Of a stretch of 64,000 nt of DNA, positions 46,944 to 56,990 are shown piece after piece (positions within the stretch are counted from its first letter, which is position 1; each line of letters starts with the position of its first letter). The notes beneath the pieces are model-generated. The model was not told the origin of the DNA. It saw only the letters and a list, made by a program, of their open reading frames with translations, and searched no databases. The DNA comes from Brumimicrobium ulvae (GTDB taxonomy: Bacteria > Bacteroidota > Bacteroidia > Flavobacteriales_D > Crocinitomicaceae), in assembly GCF_947504225.1 (NCBI RefSeq), contig NZ_CANNGT010000009.1:62001-126000 (forward strand), in the 5' to 3' direction. Both the position numbers and the translations under genes were made by a program.

Positions 46944-48118
46944 TGAAGCCGAACATCCAATATATAGACAATAAAGAAAGCTTTGAGAAGGCCATTTCCA
47001 TCTTGTCTACAAAAAAAGAAATATTTATTGACCTGGAATTCGATAAAAACCATTTTAGATATGGTTTTAATCTTTGCTTAATGCAAATATTTGATGGAGA
47101 GATTTGTTATTTAATTGACCCATTAACAGAAATAGAGATTGAGCATATTTTTCCTGTTCTGGAAAATCAAGACATTCAGATTGTATGTTTTGCCTTCAAT
47201 GAAGACATGCGCTTACTTCATCATTTAGGAGCAAAACCCAATAATATTTTGGACCTTGCAGTAGCCACTAGGTTATTGAACTATGATACACTTTCTTTAA
47301 ACAATACCTTGGCTGTGATATTGGAAGATGATCGTTATATCACTGAAAAATCAAGCCAACAAAAGAGCAACTGGTTTCAACGTCCTTTAACTGAAAAGCA
47401 AAATCATTATGCAGCAGAAGATGTGCTCTATCTTCCAGCACTAAGTGAAGAGTTAAAGAAAAGAATTGAAGCTGAGGGTAAGACTTCATGGTTAGCACAA
47501 GAGATGGAAGCATTTGAAAATTATGATTGGTCAAATGGTTCTGTTGCTGAATACTTGACTAAGAAGGACCAAAAGTTATTGTCCATGCGTGAATGGATTC
47601 GATTTACAAAATTGATGGATTACCGAGAAACTCTTGCTGAATTATTGAATCGTCCGACCTATAAGGTATTGGATAAAAAAGTAATTTTTGAACTTTCTAC
47701 TGCCCCTAAGAAAGTTGAGCAATGGAAAAGTTTGAAAGGGATTCACCCAAAATTCAAATCGGATGAAGTTCAAAGTAAGATCGCATCACTTTTAGATGAA
47801 GCAGATAAGGAAATCTCTGAGAATAGAATTACCATGGGTCAATCCAGTATTCCTCCATTGTCGTCAGATGAAAGGCAAGCTGCAGGTCAGCGTCGAAAGC
47901 GCCAGCAATACTTTAAGGAAACCTTCTTTTTACCAATCAAAGAAGTTGTAAAAAACGAATACGGTGAAAATCTAAGTAATTATTTTTTATCCAATCGTAA
48001 AATAACTGACTTCATCAATCAAGAGACCTTATTGTTGCCTTATCAGAAAGAAATTGTACTTCAGACAGCCCAAAAGCTTAAGCTTGAAATACCTTCTTTT
48101 ATTAGTGAAATTAAATAG
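46943..48118 (+). CDS. Ribonuclease D-like 3'-5' exonuclease
   Basis: The 391-residue protein has a DEDD exonuclease domain: EIFIDLEFDKN with the Asp-Glu pair, CFAFNEDMRLLHHLG with the second Asp, and NHYAAEDVLYLPAL with Tyr and Asp. An HRDC domain follows near 205-280 (LDKKVIFELSTAPKKVEQWKSL). These match RNase D, which trims tRNA and small RNA 3' ends. I choose ATG at 46943 (overlapping the synthase stop), since the TTG one codon earlier only adds a residue. The C-terminal 100 residues look like a second helical HRDC-like module. Confidence 0.85.
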   Translation: MKPNIQYIDNKESFEKAISILSTKKEIFIDLEFDKNHFRYGFNLCLMQIFDGEICYLIDPLTEIEIEHIFPVLENQDIQIVCFAFNEDMRLLHHLGAKPNNILDLAVATRLLNYDTLSLNNTLAVILEDDRYITEKSSQQKSNWFQRPLTEKQNHYAAEDVLYLPALSEELKKRIEAEGKTSWLAQEMEAFENYDWSNGSVAEYLTKKDQKLLSMREWIRFTKLMDYRETLAELLNRPTYKVLDKKVIFELSTAPKKVEQWKSLKGIHPKFKSDEVQSKIASLLDEADKEISENRITMGQSSIPPLSSDERQAAGQRRKRQQYFKETFFLPIKEVVKNEYGENLSNYFLSNRKITDFINQETLLLPYQKEIVLQTAQKLKLEIPSFISEIK

Positions 48119-48205
48119 ATTGCTTTTTTTAACAAAAGAAAATGGTATGATATCACAACCTTTTGCTTAATCTTTACGTATATTAGCTATATAACATATA
48201 TTATT

Positions 48206-48826
48206 ATGAAACAATTTACAGGATTATCGTTTATATTAGGGATGTTTATGTTTACTTCTTGTATCAAACATGAAGTTATTCCTCCTCCTACACCAGAAGT
48301 TGATTTACCTGCATCATTCACTGCATCACTGCAAGGATCGAGCTATGAAATCATCAAAGATGTAAATGGATATTATTGTGATGCGACCCAAGCAAAAGAG
48401 ATTTTGCCAACGCCTCAACCTTCTAAAATTATTTATTTCTCGTCCATTAAATCGGAGCAACAATTAGATTTCATCCAAATTGGATTAGGAAAATTAAATT
48501 TCAATGCAGACGCTAGCATTGTTCCTTCGTTAGATGCATTTACTGCATATTTCAACAACAATGTTTCTCCAGATTATAAAGAAGGTGCTGATGGAGGTGT
48601 GGAAATTGTTTTTAGAGATGGTCAAGGGGGTGTTTGGATGAGTAGTGAAAACTCAACGCTTCCACAAGATTTTACTTTTACTTCTTTGGTTCAAGAGTCA
48701 GATGAAAACGGAGATTATATGAAGTTTACAGCATCGTTTAATGTTTCTTTATTTGATGACATTACAGCACCTACAGATACAATTGTATTTCAAAACGCTG
48801 TTTTTGAAGGATATTTCAAAAGATAA
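48206..48826 (+). CDS. Lipoprotein of unknown function
   Basis: The 206-residue protein has a lipobox ending at FMFTSC (Cys19). The mature part is beta-rich, with ADASIVPSLDAFTAYFNNNVSPDYKEGADGG-type loops and a pattern FRDGQGGVWMSS, and a final strand VFEGYFKR. I recognise no family. Its own promoter-like TATATTAG lies upstream and a strong terminator downstream, so it is a single gene. A surface or periplasmic lipoprotein made of a beta sandwich is all that can be said. Confidence 0.6.
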   Translation: MKQFTGLSFILGMFMFTSCIKHEVIPPPTPEVDLPASFTASLQGSSYEIIKDVNGYYCDATQAKEILPTPQPSKIIYFSSIKSEQQLDFIQIGLGKLNFNADASIVPSLDAFTAYFNNNVSPDYKEGADGGVEIVFRDGQGGVWMSSENSTLPQDFTFTSLVQESDENGDYMKFTASFNVSLFDDITAPTDTIVFQNAVFEGYFKR

Positions 48827-48847
48827 AACACTCGAATTTATATAGAT

Positions 48848-48883
48848 AATGGTCGTTCTTTATAGGAATGACCATTTTTTTTT
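48848..48883 (+). terminator. Intrinsic terminator after the lipoprotein gene
   Basis: AATGGTCGTTC (48848-48858) pairs with GAATGACCATT (48866-48876), with one G-U pair, and eight T follow. Confidence 0.85.
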
Positions 48884-48916
48884 AATACCTTTTCCTTTGA
48901 ATTTTTGTTTTGAACT

Positions 48917-49618
48917 ATGAAGGAAGCCCTGAAAATTGCAATAATAGGAGACTTTAACTTTACGTACAATGCTCATCATGCTACAAATTTGGCGATAGAA
49001 CATGCTGCTCATCTTTTAGAAGTGGAGGTTAATTATTATTGGATTCGTGTTCATGAGGCAGCTGGTCTGAAAGTTAATAAATACAGTGGTTTCGATGGAG
49101 TGCTACTTGCTCCAGGTCCTTATGAAAATGCTTTTTTTCTCAATGAAGTGCTGAAGACAATATTGGAGGCTCAAGTACCAATTCTTATTACGGGTCTTGG
49201 TTTTAAAACCTTTTTGGAAGTTGTGATTAAAATGTACAATTTAAATCCTAGTCAAGAGAAAGTCATCTCTAACAATTTAGCCGCGGAAGATCATTTTGAG
49301 AAGGTAGAAGTAATTCCTATAACAGAGTCCTTAAAAAAGCTTTATCAACATTCAAATCGATTAGAATTAACCAATTCTCGGTATTCAATATATCCCGATA
49401 TTTTGAAAGTGTTAAAAGAAGAGGTAATTGATGTTGAAGGAGTCAATCAGTTTGATGAACCTGAGGTGATCAGTTTGAAATCACGACAGTTTTGTGTTGC
49501 TTCCATGAGTTTACCCCAAGTGTGTAGTACAAAAGAAGCACCGCATCCATTAATAAGTGCCTTTTTAAACTATATAAAGAATTCATCCCAAAGGGAAGGC
49601 GTGAAAAAACACGGTTAA
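48917..49618 (+). CDS. Degenerate CTP-synthase-type class I amidotransferase homologue
   Basis: The 233-residue protein follows the glutamine amidotransferase domain of CTP synthase: KIAIIGDFNFTYNAHHATNLAIEHA at the start and FDGVLLAPGPYEN. The nucleophile elbow (usually GxCxGxQ) reads ITGLGFKTF, with Gly93 in place of the Cys. Near the end, ASMSLPQ replaces the QFHPE motif, so the His and Glu of the triad are gone too, while APHPLISAFL is kept. It resembles the stand-alone family annotated as CTP synthase C-terminal-region-related. It probably cannot hydrolyse glutamine and may bind or regulate. It is a single gene. Confidence 0.7.
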   Translation: MKEALKIAIIGDFNFTYNAHHATNLAIEHAAHLLEVEVNYYWIRVHEAAGLKVNKYSGFDGVLLAPGPYENAFFLNEVLKTILEAQVPILITGLGFKTFLEVVIKMYNLNPSQEKVISNNLAAEDHFEKVEVIPITESLKKLYQHSNRLELTNSRYSIYPDILKVLKEEVIDVEGVNQFDEPEVISLKSRQFCVASMSLPQVCSTKEAPHPLISAFLNYIKNSSQREGVKKHG

Positions 49619-49621
49619 GTG

Positions 49622-50011
49622 TTATTGTTCAAAATACCTGAGTACCTCAGGAATTTCAATATTGTCTGGACTTTCATTGTTTTCAGCTTTAAAATAAGCC
49701 AAAATTGCTTCTTTCATTAAATGTTGTTGTTGACGCTCGTCTAAAGGAGGTAATTCCTTTAAAAATTCAAAGTGAGGCCAGTTGTCCTCATCTCTACCGA
49801 TAGTTTTATAAAAACCATAAGGCTCTAAAACAGTACAGACTGCCACGTGCATTAGTTCAGTTTTTTCGCGCTTGTTGAAGTTTTTATATCCTTTACCTAG
49901 CTCTTGAACACCGATAAGAAACAAAATAGATTGTACATCTAATCCTCCGCCAAACCTTTCATCAAGTTCGGCAACTAATGCTTTGAATTTAATCTCTACT
50001 GCGTAGTCCAT
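49622..50011 (-). CDS. Conserved hypothetical protein, 129 residues
   Basis: The protein is soluble and mostly helical, with no signal peptide. Visible patterns are DERFGGGLDVQSILFLIGVQELGKGYKNFNKREKTELMHVAVC and WPHFEFLKELPPLDERQQQHLMKEAILAYF. The strong amphipathic helices and the all-cytoplasmic look suggest a small structured protein, probably conserved in Bacteroidota, but I recognise no family. It lies between the gcvP terminator and the convergent amidotransferase homologue; the two stop codons are three bases apart. Confidence 0.55.
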   Translation of the reverse strand: MDYAVEIKFKALVAELDERFGGGLDVQSILFLIGVQELGKGYKNFNKREKTELMHVAVCTVLEPYGFYKTIGRDEDNWPHFEFLKELPPLDERQQQHLMKEAILAYFKAENNESPDNIEIPEVLRYFEQ

Positions 50012-50022
50012 TGTGTTTATTT

Positions 50023-50056
50023 AAAAAAGCAAAGAGGGATCAAAACCCCCCTTTGC
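50023..50056 (-). terminator. Intrinsic terminator after gcvP
   Basis: On the minus strand GCAAAGGGGGG pairs with CCCTCTTTGC with small imperfections, then six T. It isolates gcvP from the hypothetical gene downstream. Confidence 0.8.
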
Positions 50057-50073
50057 CATAGTGAATTTATAAT

Positions 50074-52959
50074 TTAAGCTAATGCTTCTTCCTCCTCAAT
50101 GTCATAAGACGAAATTGCAGGACATGAACACATTAGGTTTCTATCTCCGTATGCGTCATCAACACGACGAACCGGTACCCAGAATTTGTTGCGTACCAAG
50201 TAGTCTAATGGATATGCTGCTTCCTTAGGAGTGTAGTCATACTTCCAATCTTGATTGATCATACACTCAGCGGTATGCGGTGCATTTTTCAATAGGTTAC
50301 TTTCTTGATCCGCTTTTCCTTCTTCAATGAACTGAATTTCTTTTCGAATGTTAATCATCGCTTCACAGAAACGGTCTAACTCAGCTTTGTCTTCCGATTC
50401 TGTTGGCTCAACCATTAACGTTCCTGCTACAGGGAAAGAAACCGTTGGAGAATGGAATCCATAGTCGATTAAACGCTTTGCAATGTCTGCTACTTCAACG
50501 TTAGCTGAACGTTTAAATTCTCTACAATCCAAGATCATTTCGTGAGCAACGGTATTGTTTTCTCCAGAATATAAAATTGGATAATGTTTCTTTAAACGTG
50601 CCTTGATGTAGTTGGCATTAACAATGGCCATTTCTGTTGCATGCTTTAATCCTTTTGTTCCTAGCATCTTAATGTATCCGTAAGAAATCAAAAGAATTAA
50701 TGCGCTTCCGTAAGGTGCAGCTGAGATTGCATGAATTGCTTTTTCTCCTCCAACACTATCAACAAGTGGACTTCCTGGTATAAAAGGAGCCAAATGCTTT
50801 GCAACACCAATTGGTCCCATTCCTGGTCCACCACCTCCATGAGGAATTGCAAATGTTTTATGCAAGTTCAAGTGACAAACATCTGCACCGATATTTCCTG
50901 GATTTGTTAATCCAACCTGTGCGTTCATGTTTGCCCCATCCATGTAAACTTGTCCACCGTGATCATGAATAATCTGAGTAATTTCTTTAATTCCTGCTTC
51001 GAATACTCCATGAGTTGAAGGATAAGTAATCATTACTGCACCTAACTTCTCACTGTATTTTTCAGCATTTTTTCTTAAATCCTCAATATCAATATTTCCA
51101 GCGTCGTCACATTTTGTAACCACCACTTTAAATCCAGCCATTACTGCTGAAGCAGGGTTGGTTCCGTGTGCTGATGAAGGAATTAAACATATATTTCTAT
51201 CTCCCTCACCGTTTGATTCGTGGTATGCTTTAATGACCATTAATCCAGCATATTCTCCTTGCGCACCTGAGTTAGGTTGCATAGACATGGCATGGAACCC
51301 TGTGATTTCACAAAGGTCTTTTTCTAATTGTCTTAGCATTTCATGGTATCCAGCTGCTTGATTCACCGGAGCAAAAGGATGAATATTTGAAAACTCTGGC
51401 CATGTAATCGGCATCAATTGAGCCGCAGCGTTTAATTTCATTGTACATGAACCCAAAGCAATCATCGAATGAACCAATGACAGATCTTTGTTTTCTAACC
51501 ATTTCATGTAACGCATCATCTTTGTTTCAGAATGATAAGTGTTGAACACTTCGTGCGTTAAAATCTCCGTTTTACGAGCTAAATCTTGGTTTACCAATGA
51601 AGTTGTGAATTCAACCTCTGTACTTTTTACATTTGCAGCCAATTCAAGCACAGCAACTAATCCTTTTACTTCTGCATCATTGGTTCTTTCACCAACGCTG
51701 ATTGTAAATTGATTCTCATTCACATAACGCAAGTTAATGTGGTGCTCTTCAGCTATTGTTTTTAGCTTTTCACAAGTCAATCCAGCTGGAGTTTCTACCC
51801 AAATTGTATCGAAATAGTCATTGTGTAAAATTTTATAACCTGCCTTTTCAATTGATTTATGAATTGTTGCAGTTTGGTTGTGAATGTTCTGTGCAATTGC
51901 TCTTAATCCATTTGGACCGTGGTAAACCGCATACATTCCAGCCATAACCGCCAATAAAGCCTGAGCTGTACAAATATTTGATGTTGCTCTATCTCTTTTA
52001 ATGTGTTGCTCTCGAGTTTGAAGCGCCATTCTGTAGGCTACATTACCATCAGCATCTTTTGATACCCCGATAATTCTACCTGGAATATGTCTTTTATATT
52101 CTTCACGTGTTGCAAAGTAAGCTGCGTGTGGTCCTCCGTATCCCATTGGTACACCAAATCGCTGTGTTGAACCACAAACGACATCAACTCCCATTTTCCC
52201 TGGAGCTTCCAATAAAACCAATGACATAATATCAGCTGCAACAGCAACTTTTACATCATTTTTTGACAATTTCTCAACGAATCCTCTGAGGTCTTTTACC
52301 CGACCGTAAACATCTGGATACTGAACCAATGCTCCAAAAATCTTATCATCTGTCAAGTCAAAGTTGGTTGGGTCACCAAAAATCAATTCGATTCCTAAGT
52401 GCTTTGCTCTACCTTTAATGACATCAATGGTTTGTGGATATGCAAATTCAGAAACGAAGAACTTGTTTTTACCTGCTTTCACATCAGCTCTTGCTCTAGC
52501 ATTATAGAACATAATCATTGCTTCTGCTGCTGCAGTTGATTCGTCCAGTAAAGAAGCGTTAGCAATTTCTAAACCTGTCAAATCAATGATCATGGTTTGG
52601 AAGTTCAACAATGCTTCCAATCTTCCTTGAGCGATTTCCGCTTGATAAGGTGTATATGCAGTATACCATCCTGGATTCTCCAATACGTTACGCTGAATAA
52701 CTGGTGGAACATTTGTTTCACTATATCCTAATCCAATATAAGACTTGAATACCTTGTTTTTTACTGCTAAATCACCAATATGGTCTAAATACTGCTTTTC
52801 CGTTAGGGCAGTATCAATGTTTAATTCATTCTTTAAACGAATATCTTTAGGAACGGTAAGTTCCATTAATTCGTCTATAGAATTTACTCCGATTTCAGCT
52901 AACATCGCCGATTTCTCATCCTGTGAAGGACCTATGTGTCGTTTTGAAAATGCGCTCAT
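50074..52959 (-). CDS. gcvP: Glycine dehydrogenase (decarboxylating), P protein
   Basis: The 961-residue single-chain PLP enzyme decarboxylates glycine and passes the aminomethyl group to GcvH. It starts [17 protein letters not shown], typical of the family. The N half contains the second fold copy ([19 protein letters not shown]), and the C half the PLP Lys in [22 protein letters not shown]. Other markers are [39 protein letters not shown] and [11 protein letters not shown]. Length is normal for the fused form. It is monocistronic, with a -7 box 23 bases upstream and a terminator downstream; gcvH is at 8 kb. Confidence 0.96.
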   Translation of the reverse strand: MSAFSKRHIGPSQDEKSAMLAEIGVNSIDELMELTVPKDIRLKNELNIDTALTEKQYLDHIGDLAVKNKVFKSYIGLGYSETNVPPVIQRNVLENPGWYTAYTPYQAEIAQGRLEALLNFQTMIIDLTGLEIANASLLDESTAAAEAMIMFYNARARADVKAGKNKFFVSEFAYPQTIDVIKGRAKHLGIELIFGDPTNFDLTDDKIFGALVQYPDVYGRVKDLRGFVEKLSKNDVKVAVAADIMSLVLLEAPGKMGVDVVCGSTQRFGVPMGYGGPHAAYFATREEYKRHIPGRIIGVSKDADGNVAYRMALQTREQHIKRDRATSNICTAQALLAVMAGMYAVYHGPNGLRAIAQNIHNQTATIHKSIEKAGYKILHNDYFDTIWVETPAGLTCEKLKTIAEEHHINLRYVNENQFTISVGERTNDAEVKGLVAVLELAANVKSTEVEFTTSLVNQDLARKTEILTHEVFNTYHSETKMMRYMKWLENKDLSLVHSMIALGSCTMKLNAAAQLMPITWPEFSNIHPFAPVNQAAGYHEMLRQLEKDLCEITGFHAMSMQPNSGAQGEYAGLMVIKAYHESNGEGDRNICLIPSSAHGTNPASAVMAGFKVVVTKCDDAGNIDIEDLRKNAEKYSEKLGAVMITYPSTHGVFEAGIKEITQIIHDHGGQVYMDGANMNAQVGLTNPGNIGADVCHLNLHKTFAIPHGGGGPGMGPIGVAKHLAPFIPGSPLVDSVGGEKAIHAISAAPYGSALILLISYGYIKMLGTKGLKHATEMAIVNANYIKARLKKHYPILYSGENNTVAHEMILDCREFKRSANVEVADIAKRLIDYGFHSPTVSFPVAGTLMVEPTESEDKAELDRFCEAMINIRKEIQFIEEGKADQESNLLKNAPHTAECMINQDWKYDYTPKEAAYPLDYLVRNKFWVPVRRVDDAYGDRNLMCSCPAISSYDIEEEEALA

Positions 52960-52982
52960 TTATTACAGTTTATTTGAGACTG

Positions 52983-52990
52983 CAAATATA
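52983..52990 (-). promoter_or_regulatory. -7 promoter box for gcvP
   Basis: The minus strand reads TATATTTG, 23 bases before the start codon. Confidence 0.5.
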
Positions 52991-53103
52991 AGCTTTATAG
53001 TATCGAGAATAAAATATTTTAAGAATATTAGATAAGCTTTGATAAATATCTGACAATGACTTGTTTTTGAGGGTAGGGGTGGGTGGTGGAATTGATAAGT
53101 ACG

Positions 53104-53116
53104 AACGGCTTTAGCC
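53104..53116. repeat. Short repeat sharing a core with the hairpin at 56.86 kb
   Basis: AACGGCTTTA (53104-53113) recurs at 56868-56877, and GGCT-TT-AGCC here is a small palindrome. The two copies flank hsdR. The remaining 210 bases between gcvP and hsdR hold no gene. Confidence 0.4.
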
Positions 53117-53169
53117 TTCAAAGAAGTTAATTGCGAATTTTGGGAAACATTTTCTTTTTGTTAAGAACA

Positions 53170-56100
53170 TTACCCAGTTCCATCACCAGTGTATTCATTT
53201 ACTTTTTGAACAATAGAAATAATTTTTGTGGCTTGCGCATCATCGAAAATTCCAATAATTCCATCCTGATGTTGTTCTGTAAATGGCGGTTCGAAGAGCA
53301 TGTGTTTATCAATACGTCCGTTTTTTGTAAGAAATTGAACGATTTTATTAATAAAAGTCATTTGATTCGCAGAAAGGGTTGTTGAGTTTATGAATTCTGC
53401 AAAGACGGCATTGGCTGCTTCAATATTCATTCCTAGGATGCTGCGTATGAAAGTGCCCAAAGGTTGATTTCCATAATTTGACTCGTATTCTTCTCTTGTA
53501 CCAATGTTTTCGTTATCAAACAATAGGTTTTCCAATTGTAGCAATTCCTTTTTGGTAATCGGTACATTATGAGTGATTTTATGAATCACCAAATGATCTT
53601 TATTCTCACGAATGTACTTCGCTACTCGGTCTTTGTAGCTCTGCATGTTTTGATACTGCGGAACAACGTCCCTTACTTCAATGTTGGAGGTGTCGATTTC
53701 GTCTTCAAAGGAAGTATAAACGTTTTCTATTTTTTCGTATTCAATATATTTTACTAAATCTCTAAGTGCACTGCGCATTTCTTCAACACGATGCAGCGAT
53801 TTATTAATCCAATACACTTCTGTTTGTAGACTCTCAATTAATGGCATTTGTAAATTCACGACAGGAACGTTCGATAGTTTACTTAATCCTTTAGCAACAT
53901 TGACAACACGATTGATGTATTTCGTATCATCAGAATTTGTGAGCATACACAATTGAATCGTCAAAGCTAGTAAATCAAAGCGCCTGGCTAATTCATCATT
54001 GCCTTCTGGTTCAGGTAAATGTGATAAATGTGAACTAATGTCAATTACGTCTCCTTTTGTCAATTGATTCCAACGTTCTCTGTCCGTATATTCATTTACC
54101 TTTCTCAGTTCTTTTCTTACTACAAACCTTTCTTGAACAAGTGTTGCTATAGAATTGTGCAATTCATCTAAATACTGAATACGTAATTGCTTATCCTCTT
54201 CGGTGGCGTTGGCAGCTTCGTCAATCAATTGGGCAACTTCTAATTTGGCTTCAAATATTTTCTGAGAAACAGGTTTTGATGCTCTGGTTTCTATTCCATC
54301 TGGATGTTCATCGAAGAACTCGAAATTCTCACAGAAATCGAAAATAAGAAATTCAGTTTTGTGCTCGCCAGGACCAAATAAATCAGGACGCAAGCGTGTC
54401 CCACGACCTATCATTTGCCAAAATTTAGAGGCAGACTTTACAGGTTTAAAGAAAACAAGATTTACCACACGTGGCGCATCTACTCCTGTATCCATCATGT
54501 CTACAGAAACTGCAATTTGAGGATCTTCTTCCTTTATGTCATTACAAAATCTGTCTAATAAATCTTGGGCTTTTGGTTCGTAATTATCAATGACACGTAA
54601 AAGATTTCCTCCAAATTCTGGATAATTTTTGTTAAACCGTTCTTCTATGAATACAGCATGATTATGATTTTTAGCAAATATGATTGTTTTTCCAATTTTA
54701 TCACCTCCTTCTACTTTAATGCCGTTAGACATCAAATGATCTAGCACTTTGTCAACCGTATTGGTGTTGAATAGCCATTTATATAGGGCGTCACTCCCTA
54801 TTTCATCGATTTGACTGTCTGTAGGGTCTCCAAACTTCTCTTCGTATTCCTTTTGCTCAGCAGGTGTTAAATCTTTATATTTAATTCCTTCGCGCATAAA
54901 CTTCAACGGCACAGATGCTGCTTTTGGCGGCACCAAATATTTATCATTAACCGCTTGATTCAATTCATAAGCGAAAGTTGGATTATCGTCTTCAATGTCA
55001 AATAATTCATACGTATTATGATCAACATCTTTTTTCGGTGTAGCCGTTAAACCCACAACCATGGCATCGAAATAATCGAAAATAGCTTTGTATTTTTGAT
55101 AAACGGAACGGTGAGCCTCATCGATAAAAATCACGTCAAAATGACCAACTCCGTAAAATCGTTCATCATCCGATTTTACGCTATCAATTTTGTTCATTAT
55201 GGTCGGATAAGTAGAAAACACCATGCGTGTTCCGTTGTCTTCTTTTTCCTTGGTGAGATCAATGCTTGATAAATGCGGTAAATTGGTACTGATCGATTTC
55301 TTTGCTTGGGTAACCAATGCATTTCGGTCGGCTAAAAACAAAATACGCTTGGCCCAATTGCATTTGGTTAACATATCTATGATTGAAGCCGCAGTTCTTG
55401 TTTTTCCCGAACCTGTGGCCATAACTAACAATCCTCTTCTGTAACGGCCTTTTATTGTTCCGTTTACTTCTCCACAAAAACGCTCTGCAATTCTCTGAAC
55501 GGCTTCAATTTGATAAGGTCTTCCGGCAATATCTGGATCAATTTGAAACTGACGCAAATCTTTTCGTGAAGAACGGCGGTCAATCATCAATTGTAATTCG
55601 TCTTTGGTGTAAAAACCATCAATTGAGCGTGGTGTCCAAAAAGCATCGTCCCATAAATAGGATTCAAAACCATTGGTGTAAAATATTACCGGTCGTTGTC
55701 CATGCATTTGTTCCAAACAATCAGCATATAAAACCGCCTGTTGACGACCTTTATCTGCTCCAATCATGGTTTTCTTCGCTTCAACAACAGCAAGAGGCAA
55801 ACCGTCATCGCCCCACAAGACATAATCTACGTAGCCTAAACCACTTCGATTAATGTTCTTGGGCATGCCTGTTACTTCGTATTCTAGTTCGTAACCTTCA
55901 CGCAAATTATCCCAACCCGCTTCTTTGAGCAGTATATCGATATACACTTTGCGTGTAACACTTTCTGGAATGTTCGCTGGAATCGCTTTGTTGAGTTCTA
56001 AATTCTTCTGACGTTCCTCACGGCGTTGTGTTGGTTTTTGCTGTGCTGCTTTTAGCTTTTCCTTTTCCTCCTCAGAATCATTGATTTTCTCTTTCAATGC

Positions 56101-56604
56101 ACGCTGTTCCTTGCGGAAGGCGTCTTCTTGGGCTTCTAGTTGTTTTTGTAAAAGCTCTAATTGTTGTTTAAGTAACTTTTCTTCGCTTTCCTGTTTGAGT
56201 AAAGACTCATCAAATAAATCAATGGTATGGATTTCTTCTCCATAATATTGAGAAAGATAAGCAGCGAAAGAATGCAAGGCTTTTATGGCAATTGTTGCGC
56301 TATAAGGACTTACTTTTTTACCATGTGCGCCCGAGTTTCCAATCTTGCGAATAAGATTAATTTGACGAAATAAGGCATCTCCTATATTTGCCGAAAACTC
56401 ATATTCATGAATAAGTGAGCTGAGCTTTGTATCATAAGGTAATTCAAGATTACTATCGTTTTCATAAATCCAATGCACCATCTTCTCCAACGCACTACGA
56501 CAAAGGATTGCTGAGAAACGTGGTTGCTTATACACATGCGCTTCCGCATTTGTGCATTCCTGTTGTATCTCAGGCCATTCTTGGAGAAAGTGGAAATTGG
56601 TCAT
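53170..56604 (-). CDS. hsdR: Type I restriction endonuclease subunit R
   Basis: The 1144-residue motor and nuclease subunit cuts DNA after translocation. Residues 1-125 form a DUF4145-like helical domain (FSAILCRSALEKMVHWIY, INLIRKIGNSGAHGKK), then a coiled coil (about 135-205). The PD-(D/E)xK nuclease shows Asp260 in YVDYVLWGDD and Glu275/Lys277 in VVEAKKT. The helicase has TGSGKT (397-402), DEAH (495-498), LTATP (519-523) and a late IGRGTRLRP. The C-terminus is a helical HsdR-type domain. It has its own promoter and a hairpin leader, and is separated from hsdMS by the NACHT and antitoxin genes. Confidence 0.92.
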   Translation of the reverse strand: MTNFHFLQEWPEIQQECTNAEAHVYKQPRFSAILCRSALEKMVHWIYENDSNLELPYDTKLSSLIHEYEFSANIGDALFRQINLIRKIGNSGAHGKKVSPYSATIAIKALHSFAAYLSQYYGEEIHTIDLFDESLLKQESEEKLLKQQLELLQKQLEAQEDAFRKEQRALKEKINDSEEEKEKLKAAQQKPTQRREERQKNLELNKAIPANIPESVTRKVYIDILLKEAGWDNLREGYELEYEVTGMPKNINRSGLGYVDYVLWGDDGLPLAVVEAKKTMIGADKGRQQAVLYADCLEQMHGQRPVIFYTNGFESYLWDDAFWTPRSIDGFYTKDELQLMIDRRSSRKDLRQFQIDPDIAGRPYQIEAVQRIAERFCGEVNGTIKGRYRRGLLVMATGSGKTRTAASIIDMLTKCNWAKRILFLADRNALVTQAKKSISTNLPHLSSIDLTKEKEDNGTRMVFSTYPTIMNKIDSVKSDDERFYGVGHFDVIFIDEAHRSVYQKYKAIFDYFDAMVVGLTATPKKDVDHNTYELFDIEDDNPTFAYELNQAVNDKYLVPPKAASVPLKFMREGIKYKDLTPAEQKEYEEKFGDPTDSQIDEIGSDALYKWLFNTNTVDKVLDHLMSNGIKVEGGDKIGKTIIFAKNHNHAVFIEERFNKNYPEFGGNLLRVIDNYEPKAQDLLDRFCNDIKEEDPQIAVSVDMMDTGVDAPRVVNLVFFKPVKSASKFWQMIGRGTRLRPDLFGPGEHKTEFLIFDFCENFEFFDEHPDGIETRASKPVSQKIFEAKLEVAQLIDEAANATEEDKQLRIQYLDELHNSIATLVQERFVVRKELRKVNEYTDRERWNQLTKGDVIDISSHLSHLPEPEGNDELARRFDLLALTIQLCMLTNSDDTKYINRVVNVAKGLSKLSNVPVVNLQMPLIESLQTEVYWINKSLHRVEEMRSALRDLVKYIEYEKIENVYTSFEDEIDTSNIEVRDVVPQYQNMQSYKDRVAKYIRENKDHLVIHKITHNVPITKKELLQLENLLFDNENIGTREEYESNYGNQPLGTFIRSILGMNIEAANAVFAEFINSTTLSANQMTFINKIVQFLTKNGRIDKHMLFEPPFTEQHQDGIIGIFDDAQATKIISIVQKVNEYTGDGTG

Positions 56605-56626
56605 TCACGTAGTTGTAAAAAACAAG

Positions 56627-56667
56627 GCTTTCCCTGAGCGCGCTGTTCTGTGGGAAGCGGGGAAAGC
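56627..56667 (-). promoter_or_regulatory. Inverted repeat in the hsdR leader
   Basis: GCTTTCCC (56627-56634) and GGGAAAGC (56660-56667) are perfect 8-bp arms around a GC-rich 25-base centre. Transcription from the box at 56677-56684 should start near 56670, so the repeat fills most of the hsdR 5' leader and ends 23 bases before the start codon. A folded RNA leader or a protein-binding site is possible. Confidence 0.55.
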
Positions 56668-56676
56668 ATATTGATA

Positions 56677-56684
56677 CAAATATA
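56677..56684 (-). promoter_or_regulatory. -7 promoter box for hsdR
   Basis: The minus strand reads TATATTTG, 72 bases before the hsdR start. Confidence 0.5.
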
Positions 56685-56813
56685 GTAAAATTATAATTAT
56701 GATTGGAGAGGATAGGTTGAGGATATCGTCAAATTATGGGATCATTTACACCCTCTAAATTTTTGATGCTTGATAATGCTCTCCGCGATTAGTTTTTAAA
56801 TAGATTCTATTGA

Positions 56814-56990
56814 TGTGGGATTTATCCCACATTCAATGGAATCAAATCCTGGAAGATTAGCCGTTTCAACGGCTTTATAGTTAGGTAGTAATTTTAAATT
56901 CTAATAAAAGGTTAATATATTAAAGTGGATGAAACCACTTTTGGAGAATTGACAGATCTAATGATGAATGACCTCCTCTTCAATGGGAGG
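56814..56990. repeat. Cluster of four hairpins between the toxin stump and hsdR
   Basis: This is the 450-base gap of the island (56605-57058). It holds four separate inverted repeats: TGTGGGA/TCCCACA (56814-56831) with further pairing outside, AGCCG/CGGCT (56859-56874), AAAGTGG/CCACTTT (56922-56941) and CCTCC/GGAGG (56972-56990). No reading frame of note crosses them. They look like a dense group of small palindromic repeats rather than one structured RNA. Confidence 0.55.
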
